From Amphiura filiformis (taxonomy: Eukaryota; Echinodermata; Ophiuroidea; Amphilepidida; Amphiuridae), in the NCBI RefSeq assembly GCF_039555335.1, contig NC_092647.1:8749274-8813273 (forward strand): 64,000 nt of DNA, given 5' to 3'. The notes under the pieces are model-generated. The model searched no databases. It worked only from the letters and a program-made list of their open reading frames with translations, and had not been told where the DNA came from. Below are positions 24,791 to 36,525 of the stretch, piece after piece. The number at the start of each line of letters is the position of its first letter. Positions within the stretch are counted from its first letter, which is position 1. The translations under genes were made by a program, and so were the position numbers.

Positions 24791-25605
24791 GCTTGGTATA
24801 CCTAATATTACAGATTTGATTTAATACTGAATCTTTTTAAGTATTTATAATTGGGTTTTCCTATTTTGTGTCACTTAATTGGCAATATTAAGGGTTATGA
24901 TGAGTAACAAGTGTACGGATAAATGCTGTCTCTTCTTGCATACATCATTGTACATTGGCTTGGTGCCACAATGATTGCAAGCAGGGTGTTTTAAATATCA
25001 GAATATTCAAGTTTTGCTTGACTTGAAGACGTGTGCTAGACGCCATAGTAGTGTCTAAATTTAGGTATTTTAAGCAAAAGTTTAACGTACATGAACATTT
25101 GATAGATATTTTATCACAGACCAGAGTGAATTATGCTACTGATGTCATGACTCGGTTTGTTCACCTCGTGATTGTAACCTGTTATCAAGTTACAGAATTC
25201 AATTATGCAAAACTAGGAAAAAAATATCTGATATTGTGATAAATATGGATTTGTCATCTGAGATTTCACTTTAAGTAATAAACAGTATTGTTGAGATTGA
25301 ACATTGTGTTAACTAATTACTTATTCTTACCAGAATAGAACACTCAATATAACGTGTTTATCTGACCGTTTTAGTTCGACAGTGTCACTCGAACAACTTT
25401 TCCAGAGTAAGATAAACGATTCATTAAACATGAACCCACCCGTGGTTCATTTACAAAGATATCGGAGAAAATAAGTTAAACTTAATTTTATCTTGAAAGT
25501 GGAGAAGAAAAACCCACCATAAACTTAGAGTGTGATACACACAAATAAATATAAACATTGCATAATAAAAACAAATAAACAAGACGTAATGATTGCAATA
25601 CTTAC

Positions 25606-25694
25606 TTGCATCCAGAAGCCTTTACTTGAAGTCCCGAAGCATTGACTAAAAGAATGAACAGCATCAATAAAATCACCAATATTCCGTTTTCCAT
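25606..25694 (-). CDS. Candidate first exon encoding a signal peptide
   Basis: ATG at 25694 (context GGAATCATGG) opens MENGILVILLMLFILLV and continues NASGLQVKASGC before a strong donor, GCAA|GTAAGTATT. The exon is 89 nt and ends with two extra bases. The peptide has a long hydrophobic core and a plausible cleavage site after the NAS region, so the product would be secreted or a type I membrane protein. The next exon was not found with confidence; a tail-like frame at 21394-21612 has a compatible entry phase. No similarity recognised. Confidence 0.5.
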
Positions 25695-25699
25695 GATTC

Positions 25700-27448
25700 C
25701 AAAAATAAAGTATTAGTGGGCAACTCAGAATTCAAAATATTAGTGTCTAATTTTAGAAGTCCGGGGTTGGTGTTCTAAAAAAAATAGAAATCCGGGTACT
25801 GGGTCCAAAGAAGGCCGTCAATGCGGACCCATTGTGCATGTTGTGTGTCGAGAACTGAGTACCGTTTGGTAAATAGGCTTATCCTAATCACAGCATGGCA
25901 ACTCCCAAATCACCATGTACTTCGCTAACTTTTTAGCTGGTTTCATTATCATATCCTGGATCATTTTGCATTTGGGAATATTGTCTGTGACGAAGCTTTG
26001 TTTTCGACAAGGAACCTGGAGGATATGATAATCATACTGATGTTTGGCAATCGCCCCTATAGGAGAATGATGTCATGCCCCCACGAGGTTAACTATTATT
26101 AAGAGACTATTTTCTTTGATAGGGGTCTCATGTAACCTTTTTATTCACGAGTGAATTATAATTTCTCTTGAACCCACATTAAGATACTATTTTCTTTGAT
26201 ATTAAGGGGTCTCATAGTGACCTTTTTCAGGTTAGCCTCATCCTAGTTGTAAAGTAAACGTGACAAATACCAACCATCATGTGATTTGTTTACTTTTGAA
26301 TCTGCTAAGAGCCACCGATGTTTGTCATCCTGCAAGTGACAAATTGCAGCTTAAAGAAAACGATATTTGTTGTTTATTTGTTTGTTTGTTTGTTTGACCA
26401 GTCGTTCCGGGTGGACACACACTTGGGTCCTGATGGGACCTAATAAGCATGCTGGCATGTATGAAGAGAAATCAAGAAAGAAACAGAACGAAGAAAACAG
26501 CAAGGAAAAGAAATGCCACTCCCAACAAATTGTTACATGTACACACTGTATTTATTAAATGCATAGGACCAAAATACACGGGAAGAACGAAATGCGGATC
26601 TAATCTGCATATTCTTGGGAATTATTGCCGACCATTAAACATATACCGTAGTCATGGCATCGATAGAAAACATTAATAGGGGGAACCATGTCAAAGTGTG
26701 AACTCGCTGGTAGTAAAACCATACGGGTATGTAGGCCTATAAACACTCGGTATATCGAATGTCTAACCGCGATTGCTTCTGACATTTCTTTTTAATGAAA
26801 AATTTGCAAAATTCCGGTGGTTTTTTCCACTCATTTTGCCCCTACAGATATCCTACAGATTGTCAATTGAAAAGCGTATGAAATCGGCCGTATAAAAAGA
26901 GATCAAGATCTGCATCTTTAATACACACGCACAGAGTAACGCACGGAGGACTTTGACAGTTTTGTACGGCGTCACGCGGTTCATGCCCAGGGCCTACTTA
27001 TTTTGCATAAATTGCGTTATGCATTTTTTTAGCAATTCAAGATCATGTTTGTGTCTCAAACTTTTATTTAAGTCCACAGAAAGGCCCAAAATATCTCAAA
27101 AAATATTTTGATTTTCCCGGAACTCATCCACATTACTCGCGCGCGGAGTGATTTGGTGATGTGCGTCCTTCGTGAAAAGGGAGCACAATCCAGATTGGAA
27201 CCAAAACTAGCGATATGTACGCACGTATTTATAAACGCCGTACAAGACGCATGGAACATCGCAATTAAAAAGACCAGTTTGCGACTGACGTCACCTGTCA
27301 ATCAAACTCAGAAACGATTTGTTTACCAGTTGTCGTGATATTTGAGTTTCTAACCACAAAACAGCGTGCATTGTGGTTAGTTTTCCAACTCTCGCAGAAG
27401 GTAAGTCCCATATCATCAATGCCTAAAGGAAAGTAGTATTTTGCCTTG
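25700..27448. other. Gene-poor stretch with minor repeats
   Basis: Holds a short duplicated phrase, GACTATTTTCTTTGAT / GATACTATTTTCTTTGAT with AGGGGTCTCAT (about 26104-26140 and 26182-26222), and a (TTTG)n microsatellite near 26371-26396. The open frames here are short and unrecognised. Confidence 0.4.
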
Positions 27449-28132
27449 TACACTCATAGAAATTGTTCGTTGGCATTACTCAGTAAGTTGATGTAAGTCG
27501 TTGCGTCAACTTTCCGAGCAATGCCAACGCGTACAATTTTGAGTAACGCTGACTCGATATCATTATGTTGGTCGCACTCATTTGCACTTACTTTATTGAG
27601 TTGTTACAACTCAGAAAATGAATCTAGGTTAGCATAATTTTCTAGAGGTGTGCTATAATAGTATACACAATTTTGCACTGATTACAAAAATAAATATTTG
27701 AATACTGCTAATTGTGCAGAAAATGATCCAATTACGTGAATTAAGTAACAAAGTACCAAATTGGAATAACTCAAAACAATATAAGTACCAGTAACTTAAT
27801 ATGAACGAGTAACATCAACTTACATGTTGAGTTACAATAACTCAACGAATTGGTTCTTTGAACCTTGTTTATTTTTCTAAGTTCCTTGAACTTGAATTCA
27901 GAAATTGGCATTACTTAAAAAGTTGACGCAACGACTTACATCAAGTTTTTAAGTAATGCCAACAAAGTTGATTAGTTGACGGAACTTTTTGTGCTTTTTC
28001 AGCATTTTTTAAGTTCGGATAACTAAAATGAATTTTGTTTTGGCAACTTTTACACTATTTTTGAGTTGTCCAAACTTACTCCTTTTGAATTGCGCCAACA
28101 AGGCGAACAAGTCATTTCTATGAGTGTAAAGG
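27449..28132. mobile_element. TIR element with internal palindromes
   Basis: TACACTCATAGAAATTGTTC at the left end is mirrored by GAACAAGTCATTTCTATGAG then TGTA at the right end. Inside, TTGGCATTACT(C/T)A and GACGCAACGACTTACATCAA phrases occur in both orientations, so most of the element is foldback. No transposase frame. Confidence 0.7.
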
Positions 28133-28561
28133 CACCGTCATTTTTGCCAGTTCTGCAATACCTTTTCTCTGCTGAAGGCATCAGATATATCAGCCTTTCC
28201 TTTATTAAGCACTACTTACCAAACAACATGAACAAGGGGCGTTTGATTAACAGTGACGTCAGGCGCGATTTAGTCTTTTAAATTCTGTCTCAGATTATAG
28301 TACGCATTGTATTAATTTGACGTCACTCAAATGCACACATATACGGATGGAAACATTGTCTCCGTTGTAACAAGCATATTGGGTTTCTCAGAATAATCAA
28401 CATCTTACACAAATAAGAATATTGTAATCGTGAAATGAATACGTTTGTTTTCGTATTGTATTTTCAAAAATATTACAGCAAAATGCAATTCTTTAGATAT
28501 GTACATCACTTTATTTTATTTCATGGAACATTACGATTTAAATTAAAATCTGGTCCACAGG

Positions 28562-28705
28562 ACATAAACTATTTGACGAACGAATCGATGTTGGTCCTGA
28601 AAGCTTCAGTTTTTAACCTGTGATCCGGTAGAGATGGCATTTCATCACAACCAGCTGAAGGTTTCAGTTGTAACGTCGATTCGTCCGTCAAATAAGTATG
28701 TCAGG
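28562..28705. repeat. Inverted repeat (hairpin)
   Basis: TATTTGACGAACGAATCGAT near the left pairs with ATCGATTCGTCCGTCAAATA-type sequence near 28677-28695, and CTGAAAGCTTCAG pairs with CTGAAGGTTTCAG. Small foldback element or relic. Confidence 0.55.
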
Positions 28706-28746
28706 GCATTAGTTTCAACATTTAGGGATTAGATTGATGAATGTTT

Positions 28747-28856
28747 CATGTTTCACCGTTGTTCATCACCAATTAACAACGATGCGGCCGCGTCGTCTGT
28801 GTGGTTTACCACGCAGACACGCCGGACGCGAGTTGTTAATCAGTGATGGAAACATG
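28747..28856. repeat. GC-rich hairpin of about 110 bp
   Basis: CATGTTTCACCGTTGTTCAT near the left pairs with the right end ATCAGTGATGGAAACATG; internal AATTAACAAC pairs with GTTGTTAATC, and CGTCTGTGTGG pairs with CCACGCAGACACG. The middle contains GCGGCCGC, unusual in this AT-rich DNA. Confidence 0.6.
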
Positions 28857-29002
28857 ATTGAATCCTTTCAACAACGAAACAAGCTAAAGATGTATAATTC
28901 ACATGATTCTTTCATTCGGAATGTCCGTTTGTCATTGCCACTCAACCTTACAAGAAGATTGCGGTATTTCTCTGTTGATATCAGCAATAAAACTAAAGAA
29001 TA

Positions 29003-29480
29003 AAGCTGAATTTTTTATACTCGATCGTTTTGCAGAAAAGCGATTTTCACGCATGCTCAATGTTTACTTACATTTTCAGAGCGTCAAGCCGATCAATCGA
29101 TTCCAATCGCGGAGGCAAAAACGATGTCGCTTTTGCAAGTTGAAGAAATCTCAACTTCCCAGCGATATCGCTTGACACGTGAATGCGTCAACCAATCATA
29201 TACAACCATCTGGATCTATTGTTTTGCTAATTAATTTACCTTTCTCGATTTTTAACTTTTGGTGATGAATTAATTCAAAGCAATAATTATTGACAGCAAC
29301 TGATGTTTTAAAAATGTATTTTGTGGCATTTAGAATATTTTAATTGTCGTCTGCAATCGCTATCGCCGTGATAATAAATGCAAAAGCGACGGGCGATGCA
29401 TCGCAAAATTCGGCGATTGCAAATCGCTTTTTCAAAAGCGATTAATCGCATCGCTCGGCGATCGAGTATAAATTCAGCTT
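29003..29480 (+). mobile_element. 478-bp TIR element, copy 1 (intact)
   Basis: Both ends carry the same inverted sequence: AAGCTGAATTT...ATACTCGATCG on the left and CGATCGAGTATAAATTCAGC then TT on the right. The interior is rich in GCGAT/ATCGC words. It faces a second copy across a 15-bp spacer. Non-coding; class unknown. Confidence 0.75.
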
Positions 29481-29806
29481 AATGCGGTAACATTTAAGCC
29501 GAATTTATACTCGATCGCCGAGCGATGCGATTAATCGCTTTTGAAAAAGCGATTTGCAATCGCCGAATTTTGCGATGCATCGCCCGTCGCATTTGCATTT
29601 ATACTTATCATGGCGATAGCGATTGCAGACGACAATTAAAATATTCTAAATGCCACAAAATACATTTTTAAAACATCAGTTGCTGTCAATAATTATTGCT
29701 TTGAATTAATTCATCATCAAAAGTTAAAAATCGAGAAAGGTAAATTAATTAGCAAAATAAAGATCCAGTTGGTTGTATATGATTGGTTGACGCATTCACG
29801 TGTCAA

Positions 29807-30276
29807 GGGGGCGCAACACTAAATCACTACGCATTTTATGTAAGAACGAAATTCGGCTAATATAGTCCATTGTGAGTATGAGATTGTAGCGACCATATCT
29901 ACCGACATGTTCACTTTAAATCACTCAATATCAGCTCATATGAATTCGACAAGTGTCTTCAATGATAACATGCAGAAAAAACCGGACATTTTATCTCAAA
30001 AGCAATTCTCTGTGGCGGATGAAGACAACTTCCGATTTTGAAATGTGAGTGGTGAATTTAGTATATTTTTAGGCCATATTTTTTGCACCGCGAAATAGCG
30101 AAAAAAGTCAACGGTCATCGATATATGCCGACAAAAGTTTTGGAATCTACAGAAACAGAGCTTTAATTTGATACCAAATTTATTTTGCCAAGTATTGCAG
30201 GGACACCAGGAATGGCGCTCGAAGTAGGCCAAAATCACACGTTATCCTATGGGACGCTTATTTAGTGTTGCGCCCC
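29807..30276. mobile_element. A element, copy 1
   Basis: A 470-bp unit with inverted ends GGGGGCGCAACACTAAAT and ATTTAGTGTTGCGCCCC. Nearly identical to 35520-35987. The minus-strand frame inside (29996-30238) has no known similarity. Confidence 0.7.
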
Positions 30277-30916
30277 TTGTAACGGCCGTCATTATGAACG
30301 CGTTCTTTTTACATTCTTCGCGTAAAATAAGAAATGCGCGTCATGAAATGTGTTCTATTTCAATCATGATGATAAACAAGAATTACGAAAAGTCACCCTG
30401 ATGAATTATAATTGGGAAAAATGCTTTATTGGCCGAGCAGGCGCCTGCAAAGTCTAGAAATTGTATCAAAATAACTACAAAAAGGCTCAAAAATGGGTTT
30501 TAAAGTTAATAGGCATTGTTAATCTGCATGAAGCCGTTTTGCTGCATATTCAGTAGGCCTATACAAAAGATCATAATTGTTACTACTGAAACAGGGGGTG
30601 TTTGTACTTCACACTCATTAACAAGTGCTTTCCAAAACAAAATGGCAAGACAGATAATCTAGAAAAGAAATTAAACTTGGTTCAAAGACGTGCTTAAATT
30701 GTTGTCTGTATATAGTTTTAGTGAGTTTTGTGCAAACTCTCGCATATTGGAGGAAAAGTCGAAATATTCGATTTTCCGCGTTTCGGCACTGATCTTTAAA
30801 ACAACATATCTCTTGAACGAAATGTCGCAGAGACATGAAATTTTCGGTGTTGAGCTACAAATTTTCTCTAATTTAATTAATAAGTGACAAATGTGGATTT
30901 TGAAAACTTTTAAATC
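30277..30916 (+). repeat. CB tandem unit 1 (uninterrupted)
   Basis: A unit of about 640 bp: part C from TTGTAACGGCCGTC to AAAGTTAA (30509), then part B from TAGGCATTGTTAATC to AAATCC. Repeated directly as unit 2 with over 95 percent apparent identity. The minus-strand 72-codon frame (30618-30836) is duplicated at 35214-35432 simply because B is duplicated; it is not recognised. Confidence 0.7.
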
Positions 30917-31867
30917 CTTGTAACGGCCGTCATTATGAACGCGTTCTTTTTACATTCTTCGCGTAAAATAAGAAATGCGCGTCATGAAATGTGTTCTATT
31001 TCAATCATGATGATAAACAAGAATTACGAAAAGTCACCCTGATGAATTATAATTGGGAAAAATGCTTTATTGGCCGAGCAGGCGCCTGCAAAGTCTAGAA
31101 ATTGTATCCAAATAAAAAAAAAAAGGCTCAAAAATGGGTTTTAAAGTTAAGGATGCACACAGGATCACTGAAGTGTTACATGGCCAAAATTGAGTTTTCA
31201 TCACTAATGTCATCTTCAAACCGTATTTTATCTTGTCATTAATAGATTTTAAAGAAATCTTAAAATTTGAACCATAAGAAAAGCTATTTTAAAGACCCTT
31301 TTTCTTTCAAAATTCGTCAAAATGCAAAAGCAAATAAATCATTGTTTTCCCGCAATAGATCGCGTTCTCGTAACGCGTACTGCGGCGTACAGCTAGCAAA
31401 GACACGCACACATGGTAAAGATGGGCGAGGTGATTACTGATTGAGGCGCTGGAGTCGCCAATCGCGATCACTACCGTATTTTATCGTATTGATCTCTTCC
31501 AAGGTATGTAAAGCTTGCACCATTGCATTGCGAAACTGCGGGCCGACAGACCACCACCGTCCCCGTCCCCGTCCCAGAATCAGTAGGCCTACTCGATAAA
31601 TTTCGCCAAAAAAGTGCTGATATAGTGGTATAAATTTTAGGTTTTTTTTTTATATGAACATAATAGTGAATTTTGTTTTTGTTTTGAAAAGTGAAAAGAT
31701 GAAATTTATCTGTAAGAAGTAGTTACCCGTAAGAAGCCCTGTAATGATGACGCAATCTGGTAGATACGATAGAAAACGTAGGCCCTAAATATTTTGCTAG
31801 TAGGCTAGACTTAGCCCGTATAGTACATCATTAGGCTTATTATTTTATGTTTAAAAATTTGTTTTGT

Positions 31868-31934
31868 TATTTCATTCATTCATTCATTCATTCATTCATT
31901 CATTCATTCATTCATTCATTCATTCATTCATTTC
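31868..31934 (+). repeat. (ATTC)n microsatellite
   Basis: About fifteen copies of the tetranucleotide CATT followed by a TTTCATTTCATT transition. Confidence 0.95.
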
Positions 31935-32424
31935 ATTTCATTGTTATTATTTGATTTACCAATTAGTTGGTGTAGTTGGACAAGAATATAGGCCTATTAT
32001 ATTAGCTTATATGTGACCATCTATCTCAAACCGCTCGTAAAGTCGGCAAATTGTATTTCGAGTTACAGTCCAAAATGGGCATAAAGCTTGTATTCAAAAT
32101 GTACCTAATAATTGTCCTACAAGTTTCTCATTTCAGTCCAGTCAAAAACGAATCTTTAATCCTATTGTTGAAGAGGATAATAAGCTTATACTTATAGTAA
32201 ATAGCTTTGGTCTTTGTTTGCTTTGGCTAAATCCTGTTCAAGTGGTGGATTAACCAACATTTAACAATGAGACGACATTCCTGAACCTCGTTGACTTGGG
32301 GATGATTTGAAGTGACCGCCAATTATGACCATTTGATATTTAATACCAGCAATATAGAAAAAGAGATATATTGAAGCACCAAAATAATGTACATTTTTAC
32401 TGAAGGAGCAAAGTTTAACAAGCC

Positions 32425-32500
32425 ATAACTCCGCTTCTGGCAATCGTTTGAAGTCAAATGATATATCATTGTAAAGCTTATGATATATATTTTCTAAACA
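32425..32500 (+). repeat. Dispersed repeat shared with 3640-3705
   Basis: CGCTTCTGGCAATCGTTTGA then AGTCAAATGATATATCATT and TATATTTTCTAAAC parallel the left-hand copy. Confidence 0.55.
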
Positions 32501-34591
32501 CGGAAGAAAACAAAATTGACCAGGGGCCGACTTTACGAGCGTTTCGATGTGGATGGTCACATATTTAATGCAGTCCCAGCCTTGGTTCGGGAGCCTCTGC
32601 GGTCGTTCAGTCTCGTCTTCATTTTGAAGTCCATAAAAAATAGGCAAGCAGTTAGCCTACTACCGGTAGGCCTATAATTTAAAAAAAATAATATTAGATA
32701 CCTAAGGCCCTGAATAATGTTTCAAAGTGTTATTAAAACACGGATTTAAGGTTCGTTTTCAAACGTTCTCTACTCCTGATTGACCGTTGACAATTCAATA
32801 CATCATATCGACCATCTAGGCATAGGCCTACAACTCTAAGTCAAAAATGTCGATATTTGAAATCGGCATAGCGAGCACGCGTTTATGAAAGCATTTTCAT
32901 GAATGTTTTAATGCTAAATAGGCCTAATAATTTCAAACGAGAAATATAATCGAAAACGCAAATTCGTGCTTTTTTCATAACCCATTTTAACTACATTCCC
33001 ATTAGTAGGCCTATTAGGTCTACCATATACCATGATTGCGATCAAAGCCTTTGGTTTTACAACACTTTTTGCGAATGTTTTGGCCGAATGCCTTTTTATT
33101 TGCAATGTTTGTCTGGCTTTCAACTTTCACGTTTATAATGTTTTCTGCATACTTTAAAAGGTAAACTGCTTTAAAGCATTTTTCGTGAATGTTTTCATGC
33201 AGTGTTTTAAAACGCTCTTTATAGCATGATGCCTATATACGGTATATAGGCCTACTGCATAAACCACAATCTATAATTCAAAGCCATAAGTGTTCCGTTT
33301 TCTACTTTTGAAATTCGGTTTTGTTAGGCTATGTAAATGTCCGTGTTTTTTTTTAGTTTTCTTGTGACCTCTCCGTGTTTTGCCCGTTTAACTATAAAGG
33401 CCTACTTTTTGTCCGTTTTACAAGAAGTTAATTCAAGACATATTACAACTTTTACCCCACTTTTTACACGTTTATTTGATTGAAAACAACAACAGTTTTT
33501 TTATATTTTTGTTGTTGTAGTTTTATTCACTTTTTATGCGGTACAAAATATTTTACAACCTATAATAGGCCTATGACTTTAGTACGTGTTTGATATTCCG
33601 TAAAAAGTTAAAAAAATAAAATATGATAACAACAAACAATTAGGCTACAATAACAAAAACCCAATAGGCCTATTGAGTATAAATGCGACACATCAGAATC
33701 CTTTAAAATTTTACTTGGGATTCCTGTGGTGTAGGCCTAGCTATATTCAAACGGGTGTTAAAATGCCTATCTTTGGCCCGGACGGGCCGCTGTGGTGCCT
33801 CTCAAGCACCAACTAAAAAGAAAAAGCAACGAGTAGTAGGGCCTAACAACATCATGTTTGCGGTTCAGAAAAGGACAATGAACATAAAAATGCAATAGGC
33901 CTATTTGTCAACACCAAAAAAAAAAAAAAGAAAGAAAATCACCAAAAACGATAAATTAAAAACATTGCATTTTAAAGCAATATTATGAAAATTAGTACAA
34001 AACAGAAATCGCAATTATCATAATCATGTCTCAATTTATTCATAAAACTTCCTGATTAATATCTGCTAAAATAATTGCTTGTCAGTTATTCTATGCTAAT
34101 TTTAATGTTCTGGTGTCCGCAAATTTTGATACAGAGCATGATCTTTTTTTTATACGGAACAGGACAAAATTGTGCTTAAATAATCATGGTTTCGTTCGCG
34201 GCAACACGACCATGCACTGTGCAACTTATTCGCGTAACCTGTCTGTCTGTCCGCGCGCCCTGTCGCTCCTCAAACGCCGACGCGACGCCGCGACCTAGCC
34301 GGAAGCTCTGCTGCACCATGGAAACAAGACTGCAGTAAATAAAATGGCTGCACCATGTGGATAAACATCTGCCGAATGTGCACGGATAATTTTGTCATAT
34401 TGTATTTTTACCTTCTAAATCACCAAAAAATGCCAATCTGCTGCAGTTGGACGCCCTTCTCATTTTCTAACTTGACCAAACGTCACAAGTCACCGGATTA
34501 TATCTTTATGGAATAATCTTCAAAATGGACCTAAAATCCGCTGTATTTTTCTAAATCGCGATTTTCGGCAAGTTCACTTTTGACCACTTTT

Positions 34592-34910
34592 AACCATTTT
34601 TGGTCCGCCATAGCGTCTAAATGAAGCATCACTGAGGTAAGTTTTTAAGTCAAACGTTTAGATATGGCTAAAATCTAGATAGTGTTTTTTAATTTTTTTA
34701 AATTAGGTCCTAGAACTTTTTTTATCACCCATGATTCAAAAATTTGAACACGGGTCACACGTTTTTACTGATTTTTTGCCTATATTTTAAAAACTAAGCA
34801 AAATTGCGAAAAAATAAAAAAACACTTTCTAGATTTATTTGTCTAAATTAATAAAATTCATGTTTTACAGTTTTTGATTTTCAAATAATTTTTTTATGGC
34901 GGACCAAACA
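34592..34910. repeat. Inverted motif pair around GGTCCGCCATA
   Basis: CATTTTTGGTCCGCCATA at about 34593 is mirrored by TATGGCGGACCAAACATTTT at about 34888, within the 3.95-kb element. AT-rich loop; no coding. Confidence 0.45.
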
Positions 34911-35519
34911 TTTTTGGTCCAAAAATCTGTTTTTTTGGATTTTTTCGAAAATTGTAGTTTTTGACCCAAAACTGACATTTTAAATGGATTCATGAGCTCA
35001 TTTCCATTCAAAAAATGTATACTTTTATATACTTTACATAAATAGTTTTCGAGTTATGAGGTGAATAATAATGGATAATTAGTGACCCTGTGTGCCTCCT
35101 TAATAGGCATTGTTAATCTGCATGAAGCCGTTTTGCTGCATATTCAGTAGGCCTATACAAAAAGATCATAATTGTTACTACTGAAACAGGGGGGTGTTTG
35201 TACTTCACACTCATTAACAAGTGCTTTCCAAAACAAAATGGCAAGACAGATAATCTAGAAAAGAAATTAAACTTGGTTCAAAGACGTGCTTAAATTGTTG
35301 TCTGTCACTAGTTTTAGTGAGTTTTGTGCAAACTCTCGCATATTGGAGGAAAAGTCGAAATATTCGATTTTCCGCGTTTCGGCACTGATCTTTAAAACAA
35401 CATATCTCTTGAACGAAATGTCGCAGAGACATGAAATTTTCGGTGTTGAGCTACAAATTTTCTCTAATTTAATTAATAAGTGACAAATGTGGATTTTGAA
35501 AACTTTTAAATCCTTATAA

Positions 35520-35987
35520 GGGGGCGCAACACTAAATCACTACGCATTTTATGTAAGAACGAAATTCCGCTAATATAGTCCATAGTGATATGAGATTGTA
35601 GCGACCATATCTACCGACATGTTCACTTTAAATCACTCAATATCAGCTCATATGAATTCGACAAGTGTCTTCAATGATAACATGCAGAAAAAACCGGACA
35701 TTTTATCTCAAAAGCAATTCTCTGTGGCGGATGAAGACAACTTCCGATTTTGAAATGTGAGTGGTGAATTTAGTATATTTTTAGGCCATATTTTTTGCAC
35801 CGCGAAATAGCGAAAAAGTCAACGGTCATCGATATATGCCGACAAAAGTTTTGGAATCTACAGAAACAGAGCTTTAATTTGATACCAAATTTATTTTGCC
35901 AAGTATTGCAGGGACGCCAGGAATGGCGCTCGAAGTAGGCCAAAATCACACGTTATCCTATGGGACGCTTATTTAGTGTTGCGCCCC
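35520..35987. mobile_element. A element, copy 2
   Basis: Same orientation as copy 1, 468 bp, same inverted ends, only scattered single-base differences seen. Preceded by ...AAATCCTTATAA, matching the TTGTAA that follows copy 1 except for one base, which hints at a TTRTAA target duplication. Confidence 0.7.
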
Positions 35988-36229
35988 TCAAGCGATATCG
36001 CTGGGAAGTTGAGATTTCTTCAACTTGCAAAAGCGACGTCATTTTTGCCTCCGCGATTGGAATCGATTGATCGGCTTGACGCTCTGGAAATGTAAGTAAA
36101 CATTGAGCATGCGTGAAAATCGCTTTTCTGCAAAAGCGATTGAGTATAAATTCAGCTTTAGCTGCTACCGCCAACATAAGAGAGTTTATGTTTATGCATA
36201 TGTTCCAGGCATGGCGAATTTTACGCGCT

Positions 36230-36302
36230 CGGCGATTGCAAATCGCTTTTTCAAAAGCGATTAATCGCATCGCTCGGCGATCGAGTATAAATTCAGCTTA
36301 AC
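36230..36302 (+). mobile_element. End fragment of the 478-bp element family
   Basis: Last 70 bp match the right end of copy 1: GGCGATTGCAAATCGCTTTT through CGATCGAGTATAAATTCAGC. Solo terminal fragment 70 bp right of copy 2. Confidence 0.6.
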
Positions 36303-36382
36303 GCGTACGAGTAACCTTGCGTTCGCGCATACGCTACTGAACTGTGGATTCATCACGGATTAACAACGCGGTTGGCTCCTGT

Positions 36383-36525
36383 ACAAAGGTATAGACGAAT
36401 TCAACGAGCCAAGTCATGGTCAGGATTTGGTCGGCCATTTTCGGGTCCCCGCTAGCACCAACCTGGTGTTTTGAGCGCCCCATTGTGCAAATAAAAGCCG
36501 CCTAACACCAGGTCTATAGACGAAT
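36383..36525 (+). repeat. Repeat with inverted partner at 39006-39165
   Basis: GAGCCAAGTCATGGTCAGGA, TTTGGTCGGCCAT, GCTAGCACCAACCTGG and GTGCAAATAAAAGCCGCC occur in order here and inverted near 39.1 kb. TATAGACGAAT occurs at both borders (about 36391 and 36515), which could be a target duplication. Confidence 0.6.

Larger units (their letters stand above)
31151..35099. mobile_element. 3.95-kb TTAA-flanked element
   Basis: Ends GGATGCACACAGGATCACT and, inverted, GGAGGCACACAGGGTCACT (19 bp, two mismatches), flanked by TTAA on both sides. The uninterrupted sequence AAAGTTAATAGGCATTG in unit 1 (30502-30518) is the exact empty site. The TTAA duplication suggests a piggyBac-type element, but I recognise no transposase; frames at 32261-32647 (minus) and 34113-34298 (plus) have no known domain. 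The interior is unusually rich in TAGGCCTA octamers. Confidence 0.7.
30917..35519 (+). repeat. CB tandem unit 2 (split by a TTAA element)
   Basis: Part C resumes at 30917 and ends at TTAA (31147-31150); part B resumes at TTAA (35100-35103) and continues to 35519. Unit 1 is the matching empty site. Confidence 0.7.
29807..35987. mobile_element. 6.18-kb composite insertion bounded by two A elements
   Basis: Order: A (29807-30276), unit CB (30277-30916), unit CB again with a 3.95-kb insertion (30917-35519), A again (35520-35987). The whole block sits in copy 2 of the 478-bp element with TCAA on both sides (29803-29806 and 35988-35991). Its outer ends coincide with the outer TIRs of the A copies. 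No transposase frame recognised. Confidence 0.65.
29496..36158 (-). mobile_element. 478-bp TIR element, copy 2, split by a 6.18-kb insertion
   Basis: The inverted partner of 29003-29480. Positions 29496-29806 mirror the right-hand two thirds of copy 1; the remainder resumes at 35992 and ends in TTCAGCTT at 36158. Removing the insertion plus one TCAA copy leaves exactly 478 bp, equal to copy 1. Arms of the two copies are nearly identical by eye, so the inverted pair is young. Confidence 0.75.

Noticed and set aside
32261..32647. 128-codon minus-strand frame as a transposase or host gene
   Set aside because: It overlaps a dispersed repeat (32425-32500), lies within a TTAA element, and contains no motif of a known transposase.
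30618..35432. A conserved 72-codon frame present twice (30618-30836 and 35214-35432)
   Set aside because: Conservation is explained by the recent duplication of block B; both strands are open and no domain is recognised.
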